From Sedimentisphaerales bacterium (GTDB taxonomy: Bacteria > Planctomycetota > Phycisphaerae > Sedimentisphaerales > SM23-30): 64,000 bases of DNA. The stretch spans positions 1 to 64,000 of the forward strand of contig JAFGKT010000034.1 of NCBI GenBank assembly GCA_016928435.1. The letters run 5' to 3'. Below are positions 42,239-51,245 of the stretch, piece after piece. The stretch's first letter is position 1. Each line of letters begins with the position of its first letter. The notes beneath the pieces were generated by a model, which did not search any database, was not told the origin of the DNA, and worked only from the letters and a program-made list of their open reading frames with translations. A program made the translations under genes and the position numbers.

Positions 42239-43063
42239 TCACAATCGTGTTTCGGATTCTTTTACGTCGGCGCGGTGTCGGGTGGGGCAGGTGCCGTAGT
42301 GTTTTTTGAAGACTTTGGAGAAGTGAAAGGCGTCATAATATCCCAGTTTGTGAGCGACTTGTTTGACTTGTTCACCGCTGCGGAGCAGATCCAAGGCGAT
42401 TTGCATCCGTTTGGACGTCATGTATTCGGGCAGGCTTTGGCCAAACTCTTTTTTGAAATGGCGTGATAGAAAAGAAGGGGAGCGATTAATCAGTTGAGCC
42501 AAGTGCGCGATGGTAATTCGCTGGTTAATGTGAGCGTCGATGTAAAGGCGCAGTTTTTCGCTCCAGCCGAGGTTGCGAAAAGTTACCAAGCGTTCACGAA
42601 CGATGACAGAGGTTATGATTTTAAGCAATTGACCGATTTCGTGCATTTCGCTTCTGATTGCCTCGGGCAGTTTGTCATAGAGTTTGGCTAATTGCGGATC
42701 GTTTGAATGGGGATTGGGGCAGTTTCTGTCGCGAACTTGTCCAAAGATAATCGCTCCGAGAAAATTGCTCTGGTCGTCATAAATAGGGACAATGCCTTCC
42801 AGTAGCCCGGCATGACAAGAATAGATTTGGATTTGGCTGGTTTCTTGAGCTTTGAGGAAGTGTTGGTGATCGCATTTTTTGCACGCGGCAAAGAATTGCC
42901 GATCTTGACGAAGGGCGGCGCAATAATCAGCGTGTTTGCGTGAATCGAGAAAGGGCAATTCCGCGAAGTTGATATCATAGAAGCTGATGCTGATTTTCAA
43001 CACGCTATGGAGCACAGCCAGCAATGGCTGCAATTCTTCTGTACGAATGACATACTGAAGCAT
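42239..43063 (-). CDS. AraC-family regulator with PocR sensory domain
   Basis: A 274-residue regulator. The N-terminal PocR-type ligand-binding domain (about 10-150) has SFYDINFAELPFLD and the Cys-containing ACKKCDHQHF and SCHAGLLEGIVPI. Two helix-turn-helix motifs of the AraC type follow: ITIAHLAQLINRSPSFLSRHFKKEFG and QVAHKLGYYDAFHFSKVFKKHYG. The start at 43063 is chosen because the longer frame runs into the kinase gene and is low-complexity. It lies 70 bp after the kinase and probably controls the isomerase-kinase operon in response to a sugar or intermediate. Confidence 0.85.
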   Translation of the reverse strand: MLQYVIRTEELQPLLAVLHSVLKISISFYDINFAELPFLDSRKHADYCAALRQDRQFFAACKKCDHQHFLKAQETSQIQIYSCHAGLLEGIVPIYDDQSNFLGAIIFGQVRDRNCPNPHSNDPQLAKLYDKLPEAIRSEMHEIGQLLKIITSVIVRERLVTFRNLGWSEKLRLYIDAHINQRITIAHLAQLINRSPSFLSRHFKKEFGQSLPEYMTSKRMQIALDLLRSGEQVKQVAHKLGYYDAFHFSKVFKKHYGTCPTRHRADVKESETRL

Positions 43064-43133
43064 AATAGGCCATGATACCGACAGAGAGAGTATCAAGCAA
43101 GCCTCTGCTGGGACAATGCTGATAGAGATGATT

Positions 43134-44627
43134 CTAAAGCTCTTGGTAATCGCGTACAGCGGCGACGGCTTTGCGGTAGGTTCCGAGGCGTTCCTGGTAG
43201 AGTTGATGGCGTTCGGGTTGGGGTTCAAAACGACGTTGAGCAACGGCGAAGCGTTCGATGGTTGAGCGGTTAGATTCCAGTTGTCCCGAACCAATCCCCG
43301 CCAATAGTGCCGCTCCCAGGGCGGAGCATTCGGTGATTTCGTTACGGACAAATGGTATGCCGAAAATGTCGGCTTTGATTTGGAGCCAAGCGTCTGATTT
43401 GGCGCCGCCGCCGGTGGCCACGAATTCACGCGGTCGGATAGGATAATTGTTGGACGCCAAGACGTCGGCAAAGTAATAGGTTGCTGACTCCATGACGGCG
43501 CGGAATATTTCGCCTCGGGTGGTCGAGGTCCGCAAGCCTAGGATGGTGCCTGTGGTGTTGGTAAGATAATCAGGCGGGCCGGTCGGCTCGAAGTAAGGAG
43601 TGACGAAAATATCTGTAGGCTCATCGGGCATTTCCTCGGCGAGCCGTTCATAGGCGTCATCGTCATTTTTAGAATTCGCTGTTGCAACGAATGTGTCGCG
43701 GAACCATTTAACGATGGCCCCGCCTTGGTTGTAGAGAAAGCTTAAGTACTGGTTTGAAAAAAGATGTGGTTCGATGCAGAGCCCCGCTTTGAGCATTGTT
43801 TTGAGTTCGGGCACAGCCGTGAAGGTGGGAGTAATGCAGATGAATGTGCCGATTCCGTAAACAGTTTGCCGATCGTCAAGAATCCCGGCACCGAGAACAT
43901 TACACGCTTGATCGTGTGCGCCTACGACAATCGCGACCTCAGCGGGCAGATTCAATCGCTCAGCGAGTTTTTTATCGACAGTTCCAATTACGCTGCCGCA
44001 CGGGCAAATTGGCGCCAGCTTCGACCGCACCGACTCTAATTGCGACAACGAAATCAGTTTGTCGGACCATTGATTTGCGCGCAGGTCAAACAGTAGTGAT
44101 CGACACGCCAACGAAGGACTGGCTACGGGTTGACCACCTAATAGAAAGGCCGTCAAATCAGCCCAACTAAGGAAATAATCAGCTTGCTGGTAAATGTCGC
44201 TTTGGTGGTCGCAGATCCAGCGGAGCTTAGGCATGGTGTAGTTGACGCCGATGATGTTGGGATTGATCTGGAAGAACTGCTCTTGGGATATTTTGGATTG
44301 CAGTTGGGTTGCGTATTCGCTGCCGCGATTGTCGCTGCAATGGATGCTGGTACCGAGAATCTCACGATTTTTCGTTACCGGCACTACGCTTTCCCCGATG
44401 GAGCTGATACTCAGCGCGGTTATGGGGTCTTGAGCGGATTCCAAAGCGACCTGGGCGATAACTTCTTGGGCGGCTTGCCAAACAGTCTTACTATCCAGCT
44501 CAGCCCAACCGGGTTGAGGATGGAGCATGTTGTATTCACGATAGGCTTGAGCGAGGCATCGGCCGGATAAAGAAAATGCCACTGCCTTGCAACCGGTAGA
44601 GCCAATGTCGATGCCTAGTAAACTCAT
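43134..44627 (-). CDS. FGGY-family carbohydrate kinase (xylulokinase/fuculokinase-like)
   Basis: A 497-residue sugar kinase. The phosphate-binding DIGSTGCKAVAF is at the N-terminus. GAHDQACNVLGAG and GIGTFICITP correspond to the family's central motifs, and VATGGGAKSDAWLQIKADIFG to the adenosine site. It overlaps the isomerase stop by four bases (ATGA), a sign of translational coupling. The isomerase next door suggests a ketose such as fuculose, ribulose or xylulose. The family does not resolve which from sequence alone. Confidence 0.87.
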   Translation of the reverse strand: MSLLGIDIGSTGCKAVAFSLSGRCLAQAYREYNMLHPQPGWAELDSKTVWQAAQEVIAQVALESAQDPITALSISSIGESVVPVTKNREILGTSIHCSDNRGSEYATQLQSKISQEQFFQINPNIIGVNYTMPKLRWICDHQSDIYQQADYFLSWADLTAFLLGGQPVASPSLACRSLLFDLRANQWSDKLISLSQLESVRSKLAPICPCGSVIGTVDKKLAERLNLPAEVAIVVGAHDQACNVLGAGILDDRQTVYGIGTFICITPTFTAVPELKTMLKAGLCIEPHLFSNQYLSFLYNQGGAIVKWFRDTFVATANSKNDDDAYERLAEEMPDEPTDIFVTPYFEPTGPPDYLTNTTGTILGLRTSTTRGEIFRAVMESATYYFADVLASNNYPIRPREFVATGGGAKSDAWLQIKADIFGIPFVRNEITECSALGAALLAGIGSGQLESNRSTIERFAVAQRRFEPQPERHQLYQERLGTYRKAVAAVRDYQEL

Positions 44628-46033
44628 ACTGAAGTAACCTCGAAACCTAAATATCTTTCAAATGCTTCGCGCATCGGAGCAGCGAATTTTCCTGATGCCA
44701 AGCTTACGTGATGCCGATGACCGGTTTGAGCGATGGTGTCTAGAACATCAGGCAGGTTCTCGATCTCAGCGACACCGGCACAACCAAAGAAATCATCGGG
44801 GATCGGATCGTTGGTGATGCGTCCTTGGCCCAGATATGTTTTTATCTTCCCAGCCTCGGTGAGCAATCCGCCAAAGGTCATATCCATTGGTTTTATTCTA
44901 CCATTAAGACATCCGTAAGAACAGCCTTCACCTATGGCGCAAGCCAAGATTGAATGATCGACAACTTCGTATTTACCTTGGAGCATGGAAGGCGGAACAT
45001 TGCCGCAATGGAAAATGATGCATTTATTGGCATCATCGCCGTAGTTGTTGTTCCAATCGAGGATGGTCGCTGGGCCGTCGCCCGCGGCTTGCAGAGCAGC
45101 CATGATCACAGCGTTACCCAGATCAACTTCACACGCAACGGGAATACCTTGATCGCTCAGCAAACCGTTGAGAACGCAAGGCGATATGCCCAATTGTTCT
45201 TGCAGTTCGATCCAGCAGCGAATGGCGAGAACATCGAGTTGGTCTTCTTGGACGATCTGTTCCATCACCGCGGCAAACTTGGCAAGGTTCCCGACTGCTT
45301 CAGCGGGCACCTTGTTCCACAGCCACGTTTTACGCAGCAGCTCTTCTTTTGCCTTAGCAAGTTTGTCCGAGGCCGACATATCACGGGTGCGCTGGATAAG
45401 GTGGGACATATCGAATGACTCAATAGTAATGCCATGTTGTTCGAGAGCGAGTTCATCGATGCGTACGGATTTGAAAGGACTCGTGCGCGCCCCAAGCGCG
45501 CCCACCCGCAAGCCGGTTAGCGTATCAACCACACGACAAAGCCGATCAAAATAATCAACGTTGGCGACAAAGGTATCGCTCAAGGGATGAACGGTGTGAG
45601 GCTTCAATGTCGTAAATTTGATATTGGATTGACGCAGCACATCGGTCATGGCCAACTTACCGCAGAAGGCGTCCCGACGAAGGGCCGGCGCCATCTTGTC
45701 CAAATCATCCGGATAGGCTTGGATAAAGATAGGCACATTGGCGTTTCTTAGAGCGGCAGTAGCGCCGTTTTCATCGCCAAAGTTGGGCAGCGAAAGAATA
45801 ATACCTTGATATTGCCCGTGGTGTTTACGAAGGAAGTTGTCAAACAGCTCACCCTCGGCGCGGGTTTCGATGGCGCCATGAGGCGTAGCATCGACGGGCA
45901 TAACGAGAGTTTTATGCCCCAGTTTTTTTAATGTATCTAGAACTTCGGTGCGGGCCTGCGTCTGTAGCGACGCGGGGAAAAAAGTCCGGTTGCCGAACAG
46001 CACAGCGAATGTGGATTTTTGATTTTTGCTCAT
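44624..46033 (-). CDS. L-fucose/L-arabinose isomerase family protein
   Basis: A 469-residue ketol-isomerase with the FucI/AraA-like fold. Evidence is the N-terminal Rossmann-like domain (FGNRTFFPASLQTQAR), the metal-region IRCWIELQEQLGISPC, ACEVDLGNAVIMAAL, and the C-terminal GRITNDPIPDDFFGCAGVAEI region. It should convert an aldose to the ketose phosphorylated by the overlapping kinase. The exact sugar (fucose, arabinose or a related aldose) is uncertain. A purine-rich AGGG lies before the ATG. It heads the operon, with the regulator last. Confidence 0.82.
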   Translation of the reverse strand: MSKNQKSTFAVLFGNRTFFPASLQTQARTEVLDTLKKLGHKTLVMPVDATPHGAIETRAEGELFDNFLRKHHGQYQGIILSLPNFGDENGATAALRNANVPIFIQAYPDDLDKMAPALRRDAFCGKLAMTDVLRQSNIKFTTLKPHTVHPLSDTFVANVDYFDRLCRVVDTLTGLRVGALGARTSPFKSVRIDELALEQHGITIESFDMSHLIQRTRDMSASDKLAKAKEELLRKTWLWNKVPAEAVGNLAKFAAVMEQIVQEDQLDVLAIRCWIELQEQLGISPCVLNGLLSDQGIPVACEVDLGNAVIMAALQAAGDGPATILDWNNNYGDDANKCIIFHCGNVPPSMLQGKYEVVDHSILACAIGEGCSYGCLNGRIKPMDMTFGGLLTEAGKIKTYLGQGRITNDPIPDDFFGCAGVAEIENLPDVLDTIAQTGHRHHVSLASGKFAAPMREAFERYLGFEVTSV

Positions 46034-46368
46034 GGCACAATCCCTTTCGGTATATGAGATGGTTTCCGGTTGGCAGATTGAATGATGGTCAAGGCATCGC
46101 CGGGGCGTTGGCGGATCATCATTGATGATACAACACCACTCTATGCTAAAAAACAGCCCGGTTTTTGTGAATGGAAGAGCAGTTCAAAACATGTAAATTC
46201 ATGCATTTATGTGGGATTTGTGCGTGTTAATACCTGCCTGTCTGGGCGCGAGGGGGCTTATTTGGAAGTGGATGCGCAAATGTGTCCTGGCAGTCGAGAT
46301 AGTTTAAGTGCTGTACTGCAATATATTTATGCGCAGGTGCGCCAGAGGTTGATGTCGATTTGTTCCGG
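46034..46368. other. Intergenic region upstream of the isomerase operon
   Basis: The region contains the isomerase operon's presumed promoter but no -35/-10 pair strong enough to call. No gene or repeat is supported. Confidence 0.4.
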
Positions 46369-48408
46369 CTATTGATCTTTCGGCGTAGCTTGTGGGGCCA
46401 CGTAGGCGTCTTTTTCTTTGGTGTACATGCGGAAGTCGATGTGAGCGGGGGGCGGAAACTCCCGGCGGACGCGGGCCTTGAGTTTGTCGTCGATGGCGAC
46501 GCCTTCAGCCTTGGCAAGACGTTTTTCGTGCATCCCAAACCAAAGATCAGTAAGAGTGGTTTCGCCTTCGCGAATGGTTCCGTATTCTCTCTTGAGCAGC
46601 TCCGCGAGTTCGTCCAGATTATCATCACGCAGCGACTGTTGGGCGCGGGTCATGAGAATTCGTTCATGCTCCGCGATGTCATCCGAAAGAGATGCGAGAA
46701 ACTCTCTGAGCTGCGGCCATGCTTCGAGCTTGTTCATTACCGGTATGATTTCCAAAGCCATCGCGGTAATATGCGGTCCCAGTTGCCAGCCTTGCATTTG
46801 AAGTTTGAGGGCTTCATTAAATTTCTCATCACGCAATGCCAAACAAGCAAGGTTGCGATACGCCCAGAGGTTAGGGGTGAGCGCAATCGATTTTTCCCAA
46901 GCGCCGCGGGCGTCATCCGGTTCGCCCGCTTCCAGGTACATAACGCCCAGATGCAGCCACGAAAGCCAATGGTTGCCCTTGGCGGTTTTGACGCTGGCTT
47001 CGAGTAACAGCCGCCAATTGTCTTGGATCATATAATGGCCCGGTTCCTCATGAGGGTCTCTTATCGGCAGCGTTCCGGTTCGCAGCAATTCCACCCACGG
47101 CTGCTGGTCGGGGCCTAGTTCTGATTCAACAAAGGGCAGTTCTTCAGGTATGCCGCTGATTTGCTTCTGGCGTGTGGCACGGTAGTTTTCCAAAGCACCC
47201 CAAGCAAGGCCTTGGTACAGCAGTTCCTGCGGTTTGGCGGTGGTGATGCGGGCGAACTGAGCGTCATAATCTTCAAGTTGTTCAGCAGGCAATCGTTTGT
47301 CGAGAATCGCGCCCACTTCATGCCAAGCGGTTTCCCAGTCACCGTGAACTTTCTTCGGGTTCGCTTGCACATGCCCAAACGCTTCGGTCCAGGTCCACTG
47401 TTGGCCCGCGGGCATTGGAACTGAATGCAACTGGGTTCGTGCCAACCCGGCTTGGACCTCAAAGAATCGTTGTCCGGGTCCGTTAAGGTATTCTTGCCAA
47501 CGATCGCCGCCGGGGCCGCTGCCCCAAGAGAACAGTTTGCGGCCGATCAGACGATCAGTAGAGGTATGTAATAAACCAGTACCGTCTTGATCGACCACGG
47601 CCAGCCATTTACGACGCTCTTTCGGAATCCGGGAGAAGACATCGTAAGCATGAGACACATTGACCGGGTAGCTGCGATCCACGCCGTCAATGACCGGCAG
47701 GTTCGCGAGCTTGATCATATTGTAGCCGGTTTCCGCGGGTATAACCACTCGACGGCCGGGCAGTTCTTCAACCCCCATATTGGTCCACCAATACATCGGC
47801 AGCGTATAATCGTGTGGATTGATTATCCGAATTCGGGCAAAGAGAAACTCGGAATCATCCGGCAGGTGCAGATCAATTTGAAAAGGGAAACACTTGACAC
47901 GATCCCATGCGTACAGTCTCAGTGCCGGTTCTCCGTTAATTCCCATAATGCGGGCCGTATGAAGCGGCTCCATGGTGAGATAGTGATGGCCTAAATGAGC
48001 GGTGTTCCATTCGATACCGCCGTGAACCCAAGCGTCACGAAGGGCAATATTCGCCGGCTGAAAAATACTGTTCTTGGCAATCAGTTGTTTGCCCGAGGCT
48101 CGGTGCATAATTTCAGTGACCAAGCCCCCAACCTGAGGCAGCACGGTGACTTTAAGATGTGCGTTCTCAAGAACAACCGAGTACAGCTCTTTGGGTTTAC
48201 GCTTACGATTGTAGTTGTCCTGCATCCGATAGGGCAGTACGCGAAAACCGATTTGCCAACCCATGCCCGGCTGATCTTCCTCGGGAATCTTATTTGCCTC
48301 AAAATCTATTTCTTTGTCGAGCTTTGGTTCTCGAAACTTGGGCAAAGGGTTTTCCGGCCCCAGATCAACGCCGGGAACGACATACGCTTCTACTCTCAGT
48401 TCAGTCAC
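46369..48408 (-). CDS. DUF5107 (galactose-mutarotase-like) protein with TPR-like C-terminus
   Basis: A 679-residue protein. The N-terminal half matches the DUF5107 group: a beta-sandwich like aldose 1-epimerase, with LKVTVLPQVGGLVTEIMHR, HGGIEWNTAHLGHH and MYWWTNMGVEELPGRRVVIP. The C-terminal half is helical and TPR-like (WLHLGVMYLEAGEPDDARGAWEKSIALTPN). No signal peptide is seen. The start is GTG with AGGAG 7 bases upstream. Members of this family often lie beside sugar-degradation genes, as here, so carbohydrate binding or hydrolysis is a reasonable guess. Confidence 0.82.
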   Translation of the reverse strand: MTELRVEAYVVPGVDLGPENPLPKFREPKLDKEIDFEANKIPEEDQPGMGWQIGFRVLPYRMQDNYNRKRKPKELYSVVLENAHLKVTVLPQVGGLVTEIMHRASGKQLIAKNSIFQPANIALRDAWVHGGIEWNTAHLGHHYLTMEPLHTARIMGINGEPALRLYAWDRVKCFPFQIDLHLPDDSEFLFARIRIINPHDYTLPMYWWTNMGVEELPGRRVVIPAETGYNMIKLANLPVIDGVDRSYPVNVSHAYDVFSRIPKERRKWLAVVDQDGTGLLHTSTDRLIGRKLFSWGSGPGGDRWQEYLNGPGQRFFEVQAGLARTQLHSVPMPAGQQWTWTEAFGHVQANPKKVHGDWETAWHEVGAILDKRLPAEQLEDYDAQFARITTAKPQELLYQGLAWGALENYRATRQKQISGIPEELPFVESELGPDQQPWVELLRTGTLPIRDPHEEPGHYMIQDNWRLLLEASVKTAKGNHWLSWLHLGVMYLEAGEPDDARGAWEKSIALTPNLWAYRNLACLALRDEKFNEALKLQMQGWQLGPHITAMALEIIPVMNKLEAWPQLREFLASLSDDIAEHERILMTRAQQSLRDDNLDELAELLKREYGTIREGETTLTDLWFGMHEKRLAKAEGVAIDDKLKARVRREFPPPAHIDFRMYTKEKDAYVAPQATPKDQ

Positions 48409-48535
48409 CGTTAAGCTCCTATATCAAGCGGCGGCGTGTTTTTTATTTGGGGTTGATACTACGACGCCGAATAATCTTTTGCAACAAATAATGACAATGT
48501 TGGCAAAAAAGCATTTGTTTTCTTGACTGCCGAGC

Positions 48536-48565
48536 GCAAAAAAAACCCTCCTAAAAAGGAGGGTT
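48536..48565 (-). terminator. Rho-independent terminator of the PEP-CTERM gene
   Basis: A 9-bp perfect stem AACCCTCCT / AGGAGGGTT (48544-48565) is followed on the minus strand by a run of T's. It lies about 60 bases beyond the stop codon of the PEP-CTERM gene. Confidence 0.9.
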
Positions 48566-48622
48566 GGGAAAACACTTCTACCAGCTTTGGTCTAGCTGGG
48601 TATTTTTACTGTGGCCTTAACT

Positions 48623-49144
48623 TCAGGCAGACTTTCTGCGAAGCAGAGCCATCGCACCCAGGCCCAGCAGACCCATGGTCATGGGTTCCGGAACCGGCGT
48701 GGGGTACATGCACAGACCGAAGTACGAATTCTTATCAATGGTGTTATCGGTATAAATGGTGAACGTAGCGGTTTCGGTCGGCTGCACCGGGTCGTTGTAG
48801 AAATAGAGATCCATAGTTGCCCCAACTACAACATTGTCGATCACCGGGGCACTATCCAAAGTTTGACTGCTACTGAAATCGGTCATGCCAAAGCTCACAT
48901 TCTCAATGCCGACACCAACGATCTGGAAGTGGAAATCGCCCCACGGCTCAGTGCCTGTATTTGTGACGCTGATATAGGCAAGGCCCTTCCAAGGATCGGC
49001 ATCGTTATGGCCTGCTGTCTGAGAAGCTCCTTCCCCTACGGCACTGAAATCGAAAACGATCAGCTCCGTATCATCAGCCTGGGCAGCCAGAGTTAAGCAC
49101 CCCACCAATATTCCCGCCGTCAGAATCGCTAGAACTGTTTTCAT
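48623..49144 (-). CDS. Small PEP-CTERM secreted protein
   Basis: A 173-residue exported protein with a signal peptide (MKTVLAILTAGILVGCLTLAAQA). A beta-rich body is followed by a C-terminal PEP-CTERM sorting signal VPEPMTMGLLGLGAMALLRRK: the PEP motif, a hydrophobic helix and a basic end. In characterised systems an exosortase recognises this signal during export to the surface. No exosortase gene is in the window. A strong terminator follows. The ligand or role is unknown. Confidence 0.88.
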   Translation of the reverse strand: MKTVLAILTAGILVGCLTLAAQADDTELIVFDFSAVGEGASQTAGHNDADPWKGLAYISVTNTGTEPWGDFHFQIVGVGIENVSFGMTDFSSSQTLDSAPVIDNVVVGATMDLYFYNDPVQPTETATFTIYTDNTIDKNSYFGLCMYPTPVPEPMTMGLLGLGAMALLRRKSA

Positions 49145-49878
49145 CTTCTCACCTCTTTTTTCATTTCCGAAAAGTCAAAACACGAAAAACCAAGTTAACA
49201 CACTGCCGCACACTAGTTGTTCCTATAATAGAGAATCTTTGTTGTAAATGCAAGGGCTTTTTTAGGCCAAATCCCATAAAGCCAACACCTATGGGCAATA
49301 ATATCTGGGGCTTACCAATGGTTGTTGCGTGTTATGTGGGGGTTGTTGTATATCTCGTTTTCAATCTATGTGAGTAGTCCTATTTAGTATATACCATGAT
49401 TACACTATGATATATCTCTAGTATTACACGGAGATTGTTTAGTTCTTTTGTCTGGGAAAAAAACGGAGTCATAACAGTTTTTTTAAGGTGGATTTTACGG
49501 CCGAGAATTCCGCTGGGCAACGAGGAAAACACGCCGCTATTGTGTTGCCAGTCGGCCTATGAGCAAATAGTCTGGAGTCACGTCATTCTATTTCAGTTCC
49601 TTGTCAGATACAGAATTCCTATCACGTATTGGGCTTTAGGTGTATAGAATTATATTCAACAGTGTTTTCCAATATCTGGTCAAGGTAGGATATTGGTATT
49701 GTATTCTGGGTGGGGGGCGGATAATATGGAACGAATGTAAGAAAGCTCACGGGGTCCGCCGAGAAGCATTTTGCCGGCGGTGTGACGCAAGTCTTCTTTA
49801 TGGGCACTGTTCTGTGATGTGTGGTTGCGGTTTAACGCAGGGCAGTGTAATGGGCCACGGTTAAGGAAGGACTGACTG
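49145..49878. other. 734-bp AT-rich intergenic region
   Basis: Low-GC sequence with T-runs and a tatatacc...tatgatatat cluster around 49385-49415. Short open frames are present but have no recognisable product or codon bias. AAGGAAGG near 49864 is the likely ribosome-binding site of the next gene. No riboswitch could be recognised with confidence. Confidence 0.4.
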
Positions 49879-51192
49879 GTGAATGACGAACTCAAAAAGT
49901 GCGAGGATATGTTTGCGCTATATGATCGGATGTTGGGGGAGGTGGAGATTCCCGCGGCCCTGCAGAAGGTCGCCGAGGTGGCGCGTACAGATCTAAACGC
50001 CGAGCGGGCCACGGTGTATTTGGTGAACAAGTCAACTCACGAACTGGAGTCCGTGGCGTTGATAGGCAATATTGCCCAGATGATTCGGATTCCCATTCGC
50101 GAAGACTCGCTTGCGGGTTATTGCGCTCTGACGGCAAGGGCGTTTCTAGTAGCCGACGCCTACGGCGACTTAAGCGTAATCGATCCCAAGCTCAAGTTCG
50201 ACAAGCAATGGGATAAGCAGAATAATTTCCGAACCAGAGACGTTATGTGCGCCCCGGCACTGTTCAAGGGGCAAGTCCAAGGCGTGGTCCAAGTTTTGAA
50301 TAGCAACAGTGGTACCTTTACCGCTGTGGATATGCAATTGCTGGAGAATATCTCGCGTTTGATCGGGTACGCTTTGTATCATACCAAACTGCAAGATGAT
50401 ATTTCGACTCTGAAGCATTTGGAGCGGGAAAAAGCCAAGTTCATGCGGGTTCTGGTCCATGAGCTGAAATCACCGGTATCGGCTGCCAAAATGATGACCG
50501 ACACTTATCGAGAGTATCTCAATGACCATCCGCGAGTGGAAGAGCTGGCCACGAAGATCGGCGGCCGAATGGACCAGCTTGTTGATTTGATTAAAGACAT
50601 TCTAGAATTTTCGCGTGTGCAATCGGGTGAACCGTTGGGTGAGATTTCCGAAATGGATCTCGCGGCCCAAACGCGTGAAGTTCACCAGCAGTATAAGGAG
50701 CAGGCCGATGCTAAGGGATTGGATTTGATAATGAAGATTCCAGCGGAAGCCGTGCCCATCCGGTTCGATTTGCAGGGCTGCCGATTGGTTCTGTCGAATT
50801 TGCTGTCAAACGCGATAAAGTACACAGCCGACGGTTCGGTGACGGTCAGCGTCCAGCGCCAAGGCCAGTGGGTGGTATTGCGAGTAGTGGATACCGGGAT
50901 AGGTATTCCCGAAGCGGATATTCCCAAGATGTTCGGCGAGTTCTTCCGAGCGTCTAATGCCCGTCAGGCGAAAATTCAGGGAAGCGGTGTGGGCTTGGCG
51001 GGAGTGAAGAATCTTGTGCAGCGGTTCGGCGGACAAATGGAACTGCACAGCAAAGAGAACGAAGGTTCGGTATTCACCGTTAAATTCGCTATACCGGAAC
51101 CAAAGCCCGCCGGCACAAAAATAAGCGAAATCAAAGACCGGGAAGCTCACAAAAAAGACAGCCGTGCCGTATCACCCAAGCTAGCCAAATAG
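49879..51192 (+). CDS. GAF-domain sensor histidine kinase
   Basis: A 437-residue cytoplasmic kinase without membrane segments. A GAF-like sensor domain (about 20-170; ATVYLVNKSTHELESVA, VMCAPALFKGQVQGVVQVLN) is followed by a short coiled linker. The dimerisation helix has phospho-acceptor His194 in HELKSPVS. The ATPase domain shows NLLSNAIKYTADG (N box), DTGIGIP (G1) and GSGVGLAGVKNLVQRFGG (G2). The start is GTG. No response regulator is adjacent, so its partner is elsewhere. Confidence 0.9.
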   Translation: MNDELKKCEDMFALYDRMLGEVEIPAALQKVAEVARTDLNAERATVYLVNKSTHELESVALIGNIAQMIRIPIREDSLAGYCALTARAFLVADAYGDLSVIDPKLKFDKQWDKQNNFRTRDVMCAPALFKGQVQGVVQVLNSNSGTFTAVDMQLLENISRLIGYALYHTKLQDDISTLKHLEREKAKFMRVLVHELKSPVSAAKMMTDTYREYLNDHPRVEELATKIGGRMDQLVDLIKDILEFSRVQSGEPLGEISEMDLAAQTREVHQQYKEQADAKGLDLIMKIPAEAVPIRFDLQGCRLVLSNLLSNAIKYTADGSVTVSVQRQGQWVVLRVVDTGIGIPEADIPKMFGEFFRASNARQAKIQGSGVGLAGVKNLVQRFGGQMELHSKENEGSVFTVKFAIPEPKPAGTKISEIKDREAHKKDSRAVSPKLAK

Positions 51193-51245
51193 CCTGAGGC
51201 TGCATCTAAAATGTGTAGCCTTGCGACTAATAGTAATAGTCTCAC

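Noticed and set aside
43064-43471. N-terminal extension of the AraC regulator
   Set aside because: It is antisense-like low-complexity sequence overlapping the kinase gene and matches no domain; the PocR domain begins after the ATG at 43063.
46082-46375. A 97-aa open frame upstream of the isomerase operon
   Set aside because: No recognisable domain or ribosome-binding site; overlaps the DUF5107 gene end on the other strand.
49435-49647. A 70-aa open frame in the AT-rich gap
   Set aside because: No ribosome-binding site, no family resemblance and no codon bias.
49735-49870. Sequence resembling parts of a c-di-GMP (GEMM) riboswitch before the histidine kinase (gtgacgcaag, gggca)
   Set aside because: Only isolated words match; the GCAC/AGGGCAAACC core, the tetraloop receptor and the pairing arms cannot be laid out.
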